A stretch of 64,000 bases of DNA from Klenkia brasiliensis (GTDB taxonomy: Bacteria; Actinomycetota; Actinomycetes; Mycobacteriales; Geodermatophilaceae): the NCBI RefSeq assembly GCF_900100695.1, contig NZ_FNCF01000003.1:496001-560000 (forward strand), in the 5' to 3' direction. Under the pieces are notes generated by a model that was not told the origin of the DNA, searched no databases, and saw only the letters and a list, made by a program, of their open reading frames with translations. Positions 33,788 to 41,986 of this stretch are shown piece by piece (within the stretch, counting starts at the first letter, position 1; the number at the start of each line of letters is the position of its first letter). Both the position numbers and the translations under genes were made by a program.

Positions 33788-34972
33788 ATGGCCTTCTACC
33801 GGCAGGTGGGCGACGTCCCGCCGAAGCGGCACACGCAGCACCGCACCCCCTCCGGCGCATTGTACCGGGAGGAGCTCATGGGCGAGGAGGGCTTCTCCTC
33901 GGACTCCTCGCTGCTCTACCACGCAGGCGTCCCCAGCTCGCTGGTCGACGCCCGGCCCTGGCAGCTGCCCGACCAGTCGCTCACGCCCAACGCGCCGCTG
34001 CTCCCCCGGCACCTGAAGCTGCACGACCTGGCCTTCGCGCCCGACGCCGACCCGGTGCTGGGCCGGCGGCTGGTGCTGGGCAACGCCGACGTCCGCATCT
34101 CCTACTCCGTGGCCACGCAGGCCAGCCCGCACTACCGCAACGCCACCGGCGACGAGTGCGTCTACGTCGAGCGCGGGTCGGCCGTGGTCGAGACGGTGTT
34201 CGGTGCGCTGGCCGTCGGCACCGGCGACTACGTCGTCATCCCCCGGGCGACCACGCACCGCTGGGTCCCGGACGGCGAGCTGCGCACCTACGCGATCGAG
34301 GCCAACTCCCACATCGCCCCGCCCAAGCGGTACCTGTCCAGGTACGGCCAGCTGCTGGAGCACGCGCCCTACTGCGAGCGCGACCTGCGCGGGCCGACCG
34401 AGCCGCTGCTGGTCGAGGGCACCGACGTCGAGGTCCACGTCAAGCACCGTGGTGGCGGCGGGCTCACCGGCACCGTGCACGTCGTCCCCGAGCACCCCTT
34501 CGACGTGGTCGGCTGGGACGGCTGCCTCTACCCCTACGCGTTCAACATCAGCGACTTCGAGCCGATCACCGGCCGGGTCCACCAGCCGCCGCCGGTGCAC
34601 CAGGTGTTCGAGGGCGCCGGCTTCGTCATCTGCAACTTCGTGCCGCGGAAGGTCGACTACCACCCGCTGGCGATCCCGGTGCCCTACTACCACTCCAACG
34701 TCGACTCCGACGAGGTCATGTTCTACGTCGACGGCGACTACGAGGCCCGCAAGGGCTCGGGCATCGGCAAGGGCTCGATCTCCCTGCACCCCGGCGGGCA
34801 CAGCCACGGCCCGCAGCCCTCGGCCATCGAGGGCTCGCTGGGCGCGGAGTCCTTCGACGAGCTGGCGGTCATGGTCGACACGTTCGCGCCGCTGTCGCTG
34901 GGCGAGGCCGGGACCGCGTCGGACGACGGCCGGTACGCCTGGACCTGGTCCGGGCGCGGCCCCGCCTCGTGA
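33788..34972 (+). CDS. hmgA: Homogentisate 1,2-dioxygenase
   Basis: This 394-residue non-haem Fe(II) ring-cleavage dioxygenase converts homogentisate to maleylacetoacetate. The cupin-like core shows PHYRNATGDECVYVE and DYVVIPRATTHRW. The iron-ligand region appears in YYHSNVDSDEVMFYVDGDYEARKG and LHPGGHSHGP. ATG 33788, one base after the hydroxylase stop, gives the usual MAFYRQVGDVPPKRH start; a TTG at 33779 is a weaker alternative. The following fumarylacetoacetase overlaps by 4 nt. Confidence 0.95.
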   Translation: MAFYRQVGDVPPKRHTQHRTPSGALYREELMGEEGFSSDSSLLYHAGVPSSLVDARPWQLPDQSLTPNAPLLPRHLKLHDLAFAPDADPVLGRRLVLGNADVRISYSVATQASPHYRNATGDECVYVERGSAVVETVFGALAVGTGDYVVIPRATTHRWVPDGELRTYAIEANSHIAPPKRYLSRYGQLLEHAPYCERDLRGPTEPLLVEGTDVEVHVKHRGGGGLTGTVHVVPEHPFDVVGWDGCLYPYAFNISDFEPITGRVHQPPPVHQVFEGAGFVICNFVPRKVDYHPLAIPVPYYHSNVDSDEVMFYVDGDYEARKGSGIGKGSISLHPGGHSHGPQPSAIEGSLGAESFDELAVMVDTFAPLSLGEAGTASDDGRYAWTWSGRGPAS

Positions 34973-36102
34973 CCGCGTTCCCCCACGGCGTCTTCTCCAC
35001 CCCCGGCGCCGGCCGGCGCACCGGGGTGCTGGTCGGCGACGAGGTGCTCGACCTGGCCGCGGCGTCCGGCGACCCGGTGCACGCCACCGGCAGCCTGGAC
35101 GCGTTCCTGGCGCAGGGGCCGGCCGCCTGGGCGGCGGTGCGGGAGCAGCTGCCGCGCTGGGCCGACGGGCCGCACCGGGTGCCGCTGGCCGAGGTCGAGC
35201 TGCACCTGCCCTTCACCGTCGCGGACTACGTCGACTTCTACAGCTCCCGGCACCACGCGGAGAACGTCGGGCGCATCTTCCGGCCGGGCTCGCCGCCGCT
35301 GACCCCGAACTGGGAGCACCTGCCCATCGGCTACCACGGCCGTGCGGGGACGGTGGCGGTGTCGGGCACCGACGTCGTCCGGCCCTGCGGGCAGCGGCTG
35401 GACGGCGACCGGCCGACCTTCGGGCCCAGCCGGCGGCTGGACGTCGAGGCCGAGGTCGGGTTCGTCGTCGGCGTCCCCGCACCGGGCCCCGTGCCGGTGG
35501 GGGCGTTCGCCGACCACGTGTTCGGCGTCTGCCTGGTCAACGACTGGTCGGCGCGGGACCTGCAGGCCTGGGAGTACGTGCCGCTGGGGCCCTTCCTCGG
35601 CAAGAGCTTCCTGACGTCGGTCTCGCCGTGGGTGGTGCCGCTGGCCGCGCTCGAGCACGCCCGGGTCGACCCACCGCCGCGGGGCACCGCCGTCCTGCCC
35701 TACCTGGACGACGCCGGCCTGCGCTGGGGGCTGGAGCTCACCCTGGAGGTCCGGCTCAACGGCCACGTCGTGTCCCGGCCGCCGTTCGCCGCGATGCACT
35801 GGACGGCGCCCCAGCAGCTGGCCCACCTCACCGTCAACGGGGCCACCGTGCGCACCGGGGACCTGTTCGCCTCCGGCACCGTCTCCGGGCCCGGGCGCGA
35901 CCAGCGCGGCTCGCTGCTGGAGCTGTCCTGGGGCGGCACGGAACCGCTGACCCTGCCCGACGGCACCACCCGGACGTTCCTCGAGGACGGCGACACCGTG
36001 ACCATCAGCGCCACCGCCCCGGGCGCGGACGGCACCGTCATCGGGTTGGGTGCGGTCACCGGCACCGTCCGACCCGCCCGCACCGACTGGAGCACCCCGT
36101 GA
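34969..36102 (+). CDS. fahA: Fumarylacetoacetase
   Basis: This 377-residue enzyme hydrolyses fumarylacetoacetate to fumarate and acetoacetate, the last step of the homogentisate pathway. It has the N-terminal SH3-like domain (TAFPHGVFSTPG), then DYVDFYSSRHHAENVGRIFRPG with catalytic His, the metal site across DVEAEVGFVVG and CLVNDWSARDLQAWEY, and GPFLGKSFLTSVSPWVV. It is slightly shorter than the ~420-residue norm because the N-terminal domain is compact. GTG 34969 overlaps the hmgA stop. No isomerase for the intermediate step is visible nearby. Confidence 0.94.
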   Translation: MTAFPHGVFSTPGAGRRTGVLVGDEVLDLAAASGDPVHATGSLDAFLAQGPAAWAAVREQLPRWADGPHRVPLAEVELHLPFTVADYVDFYSSRHHAENVGRIFRPGSPPLTPNWEHLPIGYHGRAGTVAVSGTDVVRPCGQRLDGDRPTFGPSRRLDVEAEVGFVVGVPAPGPVPVGAFADHVFGVCLVNDWSARDLQAWEYVPLGPFLGKSFLTSVSPWVVPLAALEHARVDPPPRGTAVLPYLDDAGLRWGLELTLEVRLNGHVVSRPPFAAMHWTAPQQLAHLTVNGATVRTGDLFASGTVSGPGRDQRGSLLELSWGGTEPLTLPDGTTRTFLEDGDTVTISATAPGADGTVIGLGAVTGTVRPARTDWSTP

Positions 36103-36680
36103 CCGACGACCTCGCCCGCACCGCCCGCCTCGACGTCCTGGTGGAGGGCTACGCACGCCTGCCGCACGTCGCCGGCACCGTGGTGCTGGTGCGCGACGCC
36201 GGCCGGGTGATCGTGGTCGACCCCGGGATGGTGGCCGACCGGGAGCTGATCCTGCAGCCGCTGGAGGACCTCGGCGTCGCACCCGTCGACGTGACCGACG
36301 TGGTCGTCAGCCACCACCACCTCGACCACACCGTCAACATCGCGCTCTTCCCACAGGTGCCGGTGCACGACGTCGCCTCGGTCATCACCGGCGACCACCT
36401 CGAGCGCCGCCCCGCCGACGGCGTGCACCTCACCCCGTCGGTCCGGCTGCTGGCCACCCCCGGCCACACGCCGCAGGACATCACCACCCTGGTCGGCACC
36501 GCCGACGACGTCGTCGCCCTCACCCACCTGTGGTGGACCGCCGAGGGCCCCGCCGACGACCCGTACACGCCCGACCGGGACCAGCTGCGCGAGCAGCGCG
36601 AGCGGGTCCTGGCCCTGGCCACCCTCGTGGTGCCCGGCCACGGCCCGGCGTTCCGGCCCGGGCCCGGCACCCCGCGGTGA
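36099..36680 (+). CDS. MBL-fold metallo-hydrolase with intact metal motif
   Basis: This 193-residue compact metallo-beta-lactamase-fold hydrolase has the full motif VVSHHHLDHTVN near residue 69, LLATPGHTPQDI near 127, and ALTHLWWTAEG plus VPGHGP near the end. It resembles human MBLAC1-type hydrolases. It overlaps fumarylacetoacetase and the IclR gene by 4 nt each. Its place in the operon suggests a thioester- or ester-hydrolysing housekeeping step, unproven. It should not be confused with the larger MBL protein that opens the operon and has lost the motif. Confidence 0.88.
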   Translation: MTDDLARTARLDVLVEGYARLPHVAGTVVLVRDAGRVIVVDPGMVADRELILQPLEDLGVAPVDVTDVVVSHHHLDHTVNIALFPQVPVHDVASVITGDHLERRPADGVHLTPSVRLLATPGHTPQDITTLVGTADDVVALTHLWWTAEGPADDPYTPDRDQLREQRERVLALATLVVPGHGPAFRPGPGTPR

Positions 36681-37351
36681 CCGCGCCGCAGTCGCAGACC
36701 CTGGACCGGGGGCTGCGGATCCTCGAGCACCTCGCGGCCGCCGGTTCGCCCCGGCCGGTCATGGAGATCGCCACCGCGGTCGACCTGCACCGCTCCATCG
36801 CCTACCGGTTGCTGCGCACCCTGGAGGACCGCGGCTTCGTCGAGCGCGACGACGCCGGCCGCTTCGGGCTCGGGCTGACGGTGTCGCTGCTGGCCCGCGG
36901 CGTGCGCACCAGCCTGCAGGCCGCGGCCACCGCCCGGCTGACCCCGGTGGTGGAGCGGTTCGGCTGCACCGGGTTCCTCGTCGTCCGGGCCGGGGACGAC
37001 GCGGTCACGCTCACCAGCGTCGAGCCGCGCGACGTGCCCAGCCACGTCACCCGGCGGCCGGGCACCCGGCACCCGGTCGGGCGCGGCGCGCCCGGCCTGG
37101 CGCTGCTGATGCCCGACCCGCCCGGCGCGGGCGACCGACCCGAGCTGGTCACCGCCCGGGCCACCGGCTGGGCGGTCAGCGAGGGCGAGGTCATCCCCGG
37201 CGTCCGGTCGGTGTCCGCGCCCGTGCTCGGGCCCGACGGCACCGCCCGGGCCGCGGTGGCGGTGGTGCACACCGGCATCCCGCACGAGGTCGCCGAGGTC
37301 GGGGCCGCCCTGGTCGCCGCGGCGGCCGCCATCGCCGCCGACTCGCCCTGA
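36677..37351 (+). CDS. IclR-family regulator ending the homogentisate operon
   Basis: This 224-residue regulator has an N-terminal winged helix (TLDRGLRILEHLAAAGSP, then EIATAVDLHRSIAYRLLRTLEDRGFVERDD) and a C-terminal effector domain that is shorter than the usual IclR ligand domain. Homologues control aromatic catabolism, and HmgR regulators of homogentisate genes belong to this family or to TetR. Being the last gene of the operon, it would be autoregulated. The inverted repeat at 31228-31244 is a candidate operator. GTG 36677 overlaps the MBL stop. Confidence 0.88.
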   Translation: MTAPQSQTLDRGLRILEHLAAAGSPRPVMEIATAVDLHRSIAYRLLRTLEDRGFVERDDAGRFGLGLTVSLLARGVRTSLQAAATARLTPVVERFGCTGFLVVRAGDDAVTLTSVEPRDVPSHVTRRPGTRHPVGRGAPGLALLMPDPPGAGDRPELVTARATGWAVSEGEVIPGVRSVSAPVLGPDGTARAAVAVVHTGIPHEVAEVGAALVAAAAAIAADSP

Positions 37352-37354
37352 GTG

Positions 37355-37360
37355 CATGAT
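37355..37360 (+). promoter_or_regulatory. -10-like CATGAT before the glutamine-synthetase-like gene
   Basis: CATGAT ends 7 nt before ATG 37368, the same spacing as other leaderless starts in the window. It contains the alternative ATG at 37356, which argues for the downstream start. Support is weak. Confidence 0.35.
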
Positions 37361-37367
37361 CCCCGGC

Positions 37368-38780
37368 ATGACCGTGGACAGGGAGCAGTTGGAGCACACC
37401 GACCGCGAGGACCGGCGGGCCGCCGCCGAGGCGCTGCTGCCGGAGCTGGAGGACGCCGGGGTCACCGCCGTCGCCCTGCCCTGGGTGGACACCTCCGGCA
37501 TCACCCGGGTGAAGACCGTGCCGCTGGCCAAGCTGCCCTCGGCCGCGGCCTGGGGCGTCGGGATGAGCCCGGTCTTCGACGGCTTCCTGCTCGACGACTC
37601 GATCGTCGCCGGCCGGTTCGCCGGCTCCGCGGTCGGCGACCTGCGGCTGCACCCGGACCTGTCCCGGCTCGTCGTGCTCGCCGGCCAGCCGGGCTGGGCG
37701 TGGGCGCCGGTCGACCGGTTCACCCAGGCCGGCCAGCCGCACGTGCAGTGCTCCCGCTCCCTGCTGCGCCGCCAGGTCGCCGAGCTCGCCGACGCCGGGT
37801 TCACCGTCAGGGCGGCGTTCGAGGTCGAGTGGGTGGTCGCCCGCCCCGACGGCCTGCCCGACGACCCGGACGCCTTCGTGCCGGCGCTGTCCGGTCCGGC
37901 CTACGGCATGACCCGGCTGGCCGAGGTCAGCGACTACGCCCGCGACCTGATGGACGCCCTCGCCGAGCAGGGCGTCGTGGTCGACCAGTTCCACCCGGAG
38001 TACGCCGGCGGCCAGCTGGAGATCTCCGTCGGCGCGCTGGACCCGGTCGGGGCGGCCGACACCGCGCTGCTGGTCCGCAACACCATCACCGCGGTCTCGG
38101 CGCAGCACGGCCTGCGGGTGTCCTTCTCCCCCAAGGTCACCGCCGACGGGGTCGGCAACGGCGGGCACGTCCACCTCTCGCTCTGGCGGGACGACGAGAA
38201 CCTGATGAGCGGCGGGGACGGCACCTTCGGGCTCACCGCCGACGGCGAGGCGTTCACCGCTGGGCTGCTGGCCCACCTGCCCGGGCTGCTGGCCGTGGGC
38301 GCCCCCTCGGTCGCCTCCTACCTGCGGCTGGTGCCCTCGCACTGGGCCGGCGCGTTCGCCGCGTGGGGCCTGGAGAACCGCGAGGCCGCGCTGCGCTTCG
38401 TCACCGGCCCGGACGGCAACCGGCAGTCCAGCGCCAACGTCGAGGTCAAGAGCTTCGACCTGGCCGCCAACCCCTACCTGCTGATGGCCGGCTGCCTGGC
38501 CGCGGGGCTCGCCGGGGTGCGGGCGGGGTCCACGCTCCCCGACCCGGTCGGCGTCGACCCGGCCTCGCTGTCGGACGAGGGGCGGCGGGAGGCCGGCATC
38601 CGGGCGCTGCCGGCGACGCTGGCCGAGGCGGTGGCAGCGTTCGAGTCCGACGAGGTGCTGGCCGCGGCGTTCGGCGAGGAGCTGGCCGCCACCGTCGTCG
38701 ACGTCCGCAACGGGGAGATCGCGCTGTTCGAGGGCACCTCGCCCGAGGGCATCTGCCGCGCCGTCCGCTGGAAGCACTGA
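37368..38780 (+). CDS. Glutamine-synthetase-family ligase (gamma-glutamyl-amine ligase type)
   Basis: This 470-residue enzyme has the glutamine synthetase fold: WVDTSGITRVKTVPL near the N-terminus, FEVEWVV with active-site Glu, QFHPEYAGGQLEISVG, KVTADGVGNGGHVHLSLW (ATP/metal), and ENREAALRFV with SANVEVKSFDLAANPYL. The adenylylation-type Tyr loop NLYDLP of GSI is absent. The length and motifs match GlnA3/GlnA4-like ligases of actinobacteria that join glutamate to polyamines or ethanolamine rather than ammonia. An ethanolamine operon lies 18 kb away and a FluG-like amidohydrolase 15 kb away. ATG 37368 is favoured over 37356. The substrate is inferred. Confidence 0.88.
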   Translation: MTVDREQLEHTDREDRRAAAEALLPELEDAGVTAVALPWVDTSGITRVKTVPLAKLPSAAAWGVGMSPVFDGFLLDDSIVAGRFAGSAVGDLRLHPDLSRLVVLAGQPGWAWAPVDRFTQAGQPHVQCSRSLLRRQVAELADAGFTVRAAFEVEWVVARPDGLPDDPDAFVPALSGPAYGMTRLAEVSDYARDLMDALAEQGVVVDQFHPEYAGGQLEISVGALDPVGAADTALLVRNTITAVSAQHGLRVSFSPKVTADGVGNGGHVHLSLWRDDENLMSGGDGTFGLTADGEAFTAGLLAHLPGLLAVGAPSVASYLRLVPSHWAGAFAAWGLENREAALRFVTGPDGNRQSSANVEVKSFDLAANPYLLMAGCLAAGLAGVRAGSTLPDPVGVDPASLSDEGRREAGIRALPATLAEAVAAFESDEVLAAAFGEELAATVVDVRNGEIALFEGTSPEGICRAVRWKH

Positions 38781-38787
38781 GTCGATG

Positions 38788-38842
38788 TTTACGCGACCGA
38801 AGGAGCGAGGTAATCTCTAGTCGCCGCTGGAGGTTCAGCGGC
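38788..38842 (+). promoter_or_regulatory. hsp20 promoter and leader inverted repeat
   Basis: TTTACG (38788-38793) and TAATCT (38811-38816) form a -35/-10 pair with a 17-nt spacer. At the expected transcription start lies GCCGCTG-GAGGTT-CAGCGGC (38823-38842), a perfect 7-6-7 inverted repeat. It could be an operator for the MerR regulator or an RNA hairpin at the 5' end. GGAGG at 38861-38865 is the ribosome site. Confidence 0.55.
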
Positions 38843-38875
38843 CACGACCACAGCTCACACGGAGGTGTTCACCCC

Positions 38876-39355
38876 ATGCTCACCGCATACGACCCCTTCG
38901 GCTCCGCCAGCCCCTTCGCCTCGGCCTTCCGCGCGCTCGACCAGCTCGCCGGCCGCGGGGGCACCACCACCGCCCGCGCCCTGGCCGGGATGCCAATGGA
39001 CGCCTACCGGGTCGGCGACCAGTTCGTCGCGCACTTCGACCTGCCCGGTGTCGACCCCGGCTCGATCGACCTGTCCATCGAGGGCACCACGCTGACCATC
39101 AGCGCCGAGCGGTCGGTGCCCCAGCTCGAGGGCGCCGAGTGGGCGGTCGCCGAGCGACCGTTCGGCAGCTACACCCGCCAGCTCGTCCTGGGCCGCAGCC
39201 TGGACACCGAGCGACTGGAGGCCAGCTACCACGACGGCGTGCTGACCGTCAGCATCCCGGTGGCCGAGAAGGCCAAGGCCCGCAAGATCACCGTCAGCCG
39301 CACGGACACCCCCTCGACCATCGAGGGCTCCCAGCACCAGGCCGTGGAGAACTGA
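38876..39355 (+). CDS. Hsp20/alpha-crystallin small heat-shock chaperone
   Basis: This 159-residue small heat-shock protein has an alpha-crystallin domain from about residue 40 to 140, including DQFVAHFDLPGVDPGSIDLSIEG split over beta-strands 2-4. Later come YTRQLVLGRSLD and the closing HDGVLTVSIPVAE with the conserved GVL. A C-terminal tail follows; the IxI-type motif is weak (KITVSR). It forms oligomers holding unfolded proteins in the cytoplasm. The gene has its own promoter and a MerR regulator 2 nt downstream, a usual arrangement for heat-inducible hsp18-type genes. ATG 38876 has GGAGG 10 nt upstream. Confidence 0.94.
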   Translation: MLTAYDPFGSASPFASAFRALDQLAGRGGTTTARALAGMPMDAYRVGDQFVAHFDLPGVDPGSIDLSIEGTTLTISAERSVPQLEGAEWAVAERPFGSYTRQLVLGRSLDTERLEASYHDGVLTVSIPVAEKAKARKITVSRTDTPSTIEGSQHQAVEN

Positions 39356-39357
39356 CC

Positions 39358-39699
39358 GTGGCCCAGCCGGAGGGGCGGGGTCGCCCCGCCCCTCCGGCCC
39401 CGTCGGGCACCGACCCGCTGGACCGGCTCGACGACCCCGACCGCCCCACCTACACGATCGGCCAGGCCGCCGAGCTGCTCGGCGTGCAGGTCGCGTTCCT
39501 GCGCAGCCTGGACAGCTCGGGCGTGGTCGAGCCGGCCCGCTCGTCCGGCGGTCACCGGCGGTGGTCCCGGGCGCAGCTCCGCGTCGCCGCGCGGGTGCGG
39601 GTGCTGCTCGACGACGGCCACCCACTCGGCTCCGCCGAGGTCATCATCGGCCTGCAGGACGACGTCGCCGCACTGCAGGACCGCCTGGACCGTTCCTGA
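39358..39699 (+). CDS. MerR-family regulator of the hsp20 operon
   Basis: This 113-residue HspR-like regulator has a DNA-binding domain TYTIGQAAELLGVQVAFLRSLD followed by the wing SGGHRRWSRAQLRVAARV and a short helical tail with ALQDRLD. HspR-type MerR proteins repress chaperone genes. The HAIR consensus (CTTGAGT-N7-ACTCAAG) is not found upstream of hsp20, so the 38823-38842 repeat may be its site instead. GTG 39358 lies 2 nt after the hsp20 stop, so the pair is cotranscribed and probably autoregulated. Confidence 0.86.
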   Translation: MAQPEGRGRPAPPAPSGTDPLDRLDDPDRPTYTIGQAAELLGVQVAFLRSLDSSGVVEPARSSGGHRRWSRAQLRVAARVRVLLDDGHPLGSAEVIIGLQDDVAALQDRLDRS

Positions 39700-39741
39700 C
39701 CTGCACGTACCCGTTCCGCTCGGTAAACCCCGATTGCGCTG

Positions 39742-39747
39742 TATAGG
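39742..39747 (+). promoter_or_regulatory. -10 element TATAGG for the sugar ABC operon
   Basis: TATAGG (39742-39747) lies 52 nt before GTG 39799, in a locally AT-rich stretch. A convincing -35 is not visible. GGAG at 39789-39793 is the probable ribosome site. Confidence 0.4.
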
Positions 39748-39798
39748 GTGACCCGGCCGTGCGCAGGACGACCTGTGCCCCGGACCTGTGGAGCCTCC

Positions 39799-41106
39799 GT
39801 GCAGCTGTCCCGTCGCGCCTTCCTCGCCGCCACCGGTGCCGTCGCCGCCCCCCTCCTGCTGCCCGGTTGCGGGTTCGTCGGGGGTTCTGGCGGCAGCGGG
39901 GGCGGTACCGGCGCCGAGGGCACGCTGACCTTCACCACCTGGGGCACCGACGCCGAGCTGGCCGGGTTCCGCAGTGCCATCGAGGCGTTCCAGCAAGCCA
40001 ACGAGGGCGCGACGGTGGAGCTCAACGCCGTCCCGTACGAGCAGATGTTCACCAACATCGACGCGCAGCTGCAGGCGGGGAACCCGCCGGACATCTTCCG
40101 GGTGCCCTATTACACCTTCGGCGCCTACGCCGGGGCCGGCCAGCTGCTGGACCTGAGCTCACACCTGTCCGACGGGGTGCAGGACCAGTTCACCGAGACC
40201 GCCTGGGCCGCGGTGCAGAACGGCGGCTCCCCGTTCGGCCTCCCGCACCACACCGACACCTCGGCGATCCTCTACAACAAGACGCTGCTGGACGCCGCCG
40301 GCGTCACCGACGTCCCCACGTCCGTCGACGACGCCTGGAGCTGGGACGAGCTCGGCCTGGTCGCCGACCGCCTCAAGGCCGGGCTGCCCTCGGGCACCTA
40401 CCCCTTCGCCTACAACTGGCAGGGCAACGGCGTCACCCGCTGGCTGAGCCTGCTCTTCCAGGCCGACGGCGCCTTCCTCGACACCGACCAGCGGACGCCC
40501 CTGATCGACTCCGACGCCGGGCGCTCGGCGGTGGAGTTCTCCAGCTCGTTCTTCCGCAACGGCTGGGTGCCCGACACCGACACCACCACCTCCTCCACCT
40601 ACGCCGCCGACACCTGGTTCTCCGGCACGGTCGCGATGGTCTGGTCCGGCGCCTTCCAGATCCCGGACGCCGACTCCACCGCCGACTTCGAGTGGGGCGT
40701 CACCTACGCGCCGGTCGGCGTGCGCGGCGGCGGCGACTTCGGCGGCAACGCGCTGGTCGCCACGCAGGCCACCGGCCAGCCCGAGCTGGCGGCGTCCTTC
40801 CTGGAGTTCGTCACCGCCCGGGAGCAGATGCAGGGGTTCTGCCAGGCGGCGTCGCTGCTGCCCACCCGGCCCGACCTGCTCGACGGGTCGCTGTCCTTCG
40901 ACGTCCGGCCCGAGACCACCGACGTGTTCGTCGGCCAGGCCGGCCAGGTCCAGCCGCAGGACGCCGCCCAGGTCGCCTCGCCGTCGATGTCGGGCATCAT
41001 CCCGGTGCTCAAGACGCAGCTGGACGCCGCGTTCCTGGGCAGCCAGGACGCCGCGGCGACGGTGACGGCCATGGCGCAGGGGATCGCGGACGCCACCGGT
41101 GCGTGA
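39799..41106 (+). CDS. Sugar ABC transporter substrate-binding lipoprotein
   Basis: This 435-residue extracellular solute-binding protein of family 1 has a signal peptide combining a twin-arginine-like SRRAFLAATG with lipobox LLLPGC, so it is probably a Tat-exported lipoprotein. The mature part has LTFTTWGTDAELAGF and GNPPDIFRVPYYTF. The signature region AMVWSGAFQIPDAD and a Trp-rich C-lobe are typical of CUT1 binding proteins. GTG 39799 places a GGAG 6 nt upstream and the Arg pair at residues 5-6; longer reading would bury the signal peptide. It is followed by two overlapping permeases. The sugar bound is unknown. Confidence 0.92.
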   Translation: MQLSRRAFLAATGAVAAPLLLPGCGFVGGSGGSGGGTGAEGTLTFTTWGTDAELAGFRSAIEAFQQANEGATVELNAVPYEQMFTNIDAQLQAGNPPDIFRVPYYTFGAYAGAGQLLDLSSHLSDGVQDQFTETAWAAVQNGGSPFGLPHHTDTSAILYNKTLLDAAGVTDVPTSVDDAWSWDELGLVADRLKAGLPSGTYPFAYNWQGNGVTRWLSLLFQADGAFLDTDQRTPLIDSDAGRSAVEFSSSFFRNGWVPDTDTTTSSTYAADTWFSGTVAMVWSGAFQIPDADSTADFEWGVTYAPVGVRGGGDFGGNALVATQATGQPELAASFLEFVTAREQMQGFCQAASLLPTRPDLLDGSLSFDVRPETTDVFVGQAGQVQPQDAAQVASPSMSGIIPVLKTQLDAAFLGSQDAAATVTAMAQGIADATGA

Positions 41107-41986
41107 GGTGCCGCGCCGCCCCCGGGGCGAGTCGCTGGCCGCCTACGGGTTCATCGCGCCGAACTACGCCCTGCTCGGGGTGTTCGTGCTCGTCCCGCTG
41201 GTCGGGGCGTTCGTGGTCAGCCTGCAGCGCACCGACGGGTTCGGCGACGGCGAGTTCGTCGGCGCGGCCAACTACGCCCGGCTGGTCACCGACCCGGTCT
41301 TCTGGCGGGCGCTGGCCACCACGGCCGGGTTCACCGTCGTGGTCACCGCGGCGTCGATGGCGCTGGGCCTGGCGACGGCGGTGCTGCTGAACTCGGTGCT
41401 GCCCGCCCGCGGGCTCTTCCGCTCGGTCCTCATCCTGCCGATGGCCGTCTCGGGGGTGGCCACCGCGCTGATCGGCGTCCTGGTGTTCGACCAGAACAAC
41501 GGGATCCTGGACAAGCTGCTCGGGGCGGTGGGGCTGCCGGAGGTGAACTGGCAGTCCGAGCCGGTCCCGGCCTTCGCCACGATCGTGCTGGTCACGATCT
41601 GGTGGCGGACCGGGTTCAACATGCTCATCTACCTGGCCGGGCTGCAGGGCATCGGCCCCGACCTGCACGAGGCCGCCCGGCTGGACGGCGCCAACAGCTG
41701 GCAGCGCTTCCGCAACGTGACCGTGCCGCTGCTGGGCCCGTCGTCCTACTTCCTGGTGGTCCTCAACGTCATCTACTCGTTCCAGGTCTTCGACATCGTG
41801 TTCGTGCTGACCGGCGGCGGCCCGCAGGGCGCGACGAACGTGCTGGTCACCTACGCCTACGACACCGGCTTCGTCACCCGCGACCAGGGCTACGCCGCCG
41901 CGATCGGGATGGTCCTGCTGCTGCTGGCCGTCGTGTTCGCCGTCGTGCAGTGGCGGGCGAGCCGGACCAGGGACCTGGTCGAGTGA
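41099..41986 (+). CDS. Sugar ABC transporter permease 1 (MalF-like)
   Basis: This 295-residue membrane permease has six helices and the EAA loop EAARLDGANSWQRFRNVTVP, which docks the ATPase. The N-terminus is short, as in actinobacterial CUT1 systems. It overlaps the binding-protein gene by 8 nt and the second permease by 4 nt. The locus encodes no ATPase. Confidence 0.92.
   Translation: MREVPRRPRGESLAAYGFIAPNYALLGVFVLVPLVGAFVVSLQRTDGFGDGEFVGAANYARLVTDPVFWRALATTAGFTVVVTAASMALGLATAVLLNSVLPARGLFRSVLILPMAVSGVATALIGVLVFDQNNGILDKLLGAVGLPEVNWQSEPVPAFATIVLVTIWWRTGFNMLIYLAGLQGIGPDLHEAARLDGANSWQRFRNVTVPLLGPSSYFLVVLNVIYSFQVFDIVFVLTGGGPQGATNVLVTYAYDTGFVTRDQGYAAAIGMVLLLLAVVFAVVQWRASRTRDLVE

Noticed and set aside
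36099-36680. MBL protein as maleylacetoacetate isomerase
   Set aside because: Its intact metal motif indicates a hydrolase. Isomerase activity is not known for this fold, so it is only raised as a question.
38781-38875. HAIR or CIRCE element before hsp20
   Set aside because: Neither CTTGAGT-N7-ACTCAAG nor the CIRCE repeat is present; only the shorter GCCGCTG repeat is.
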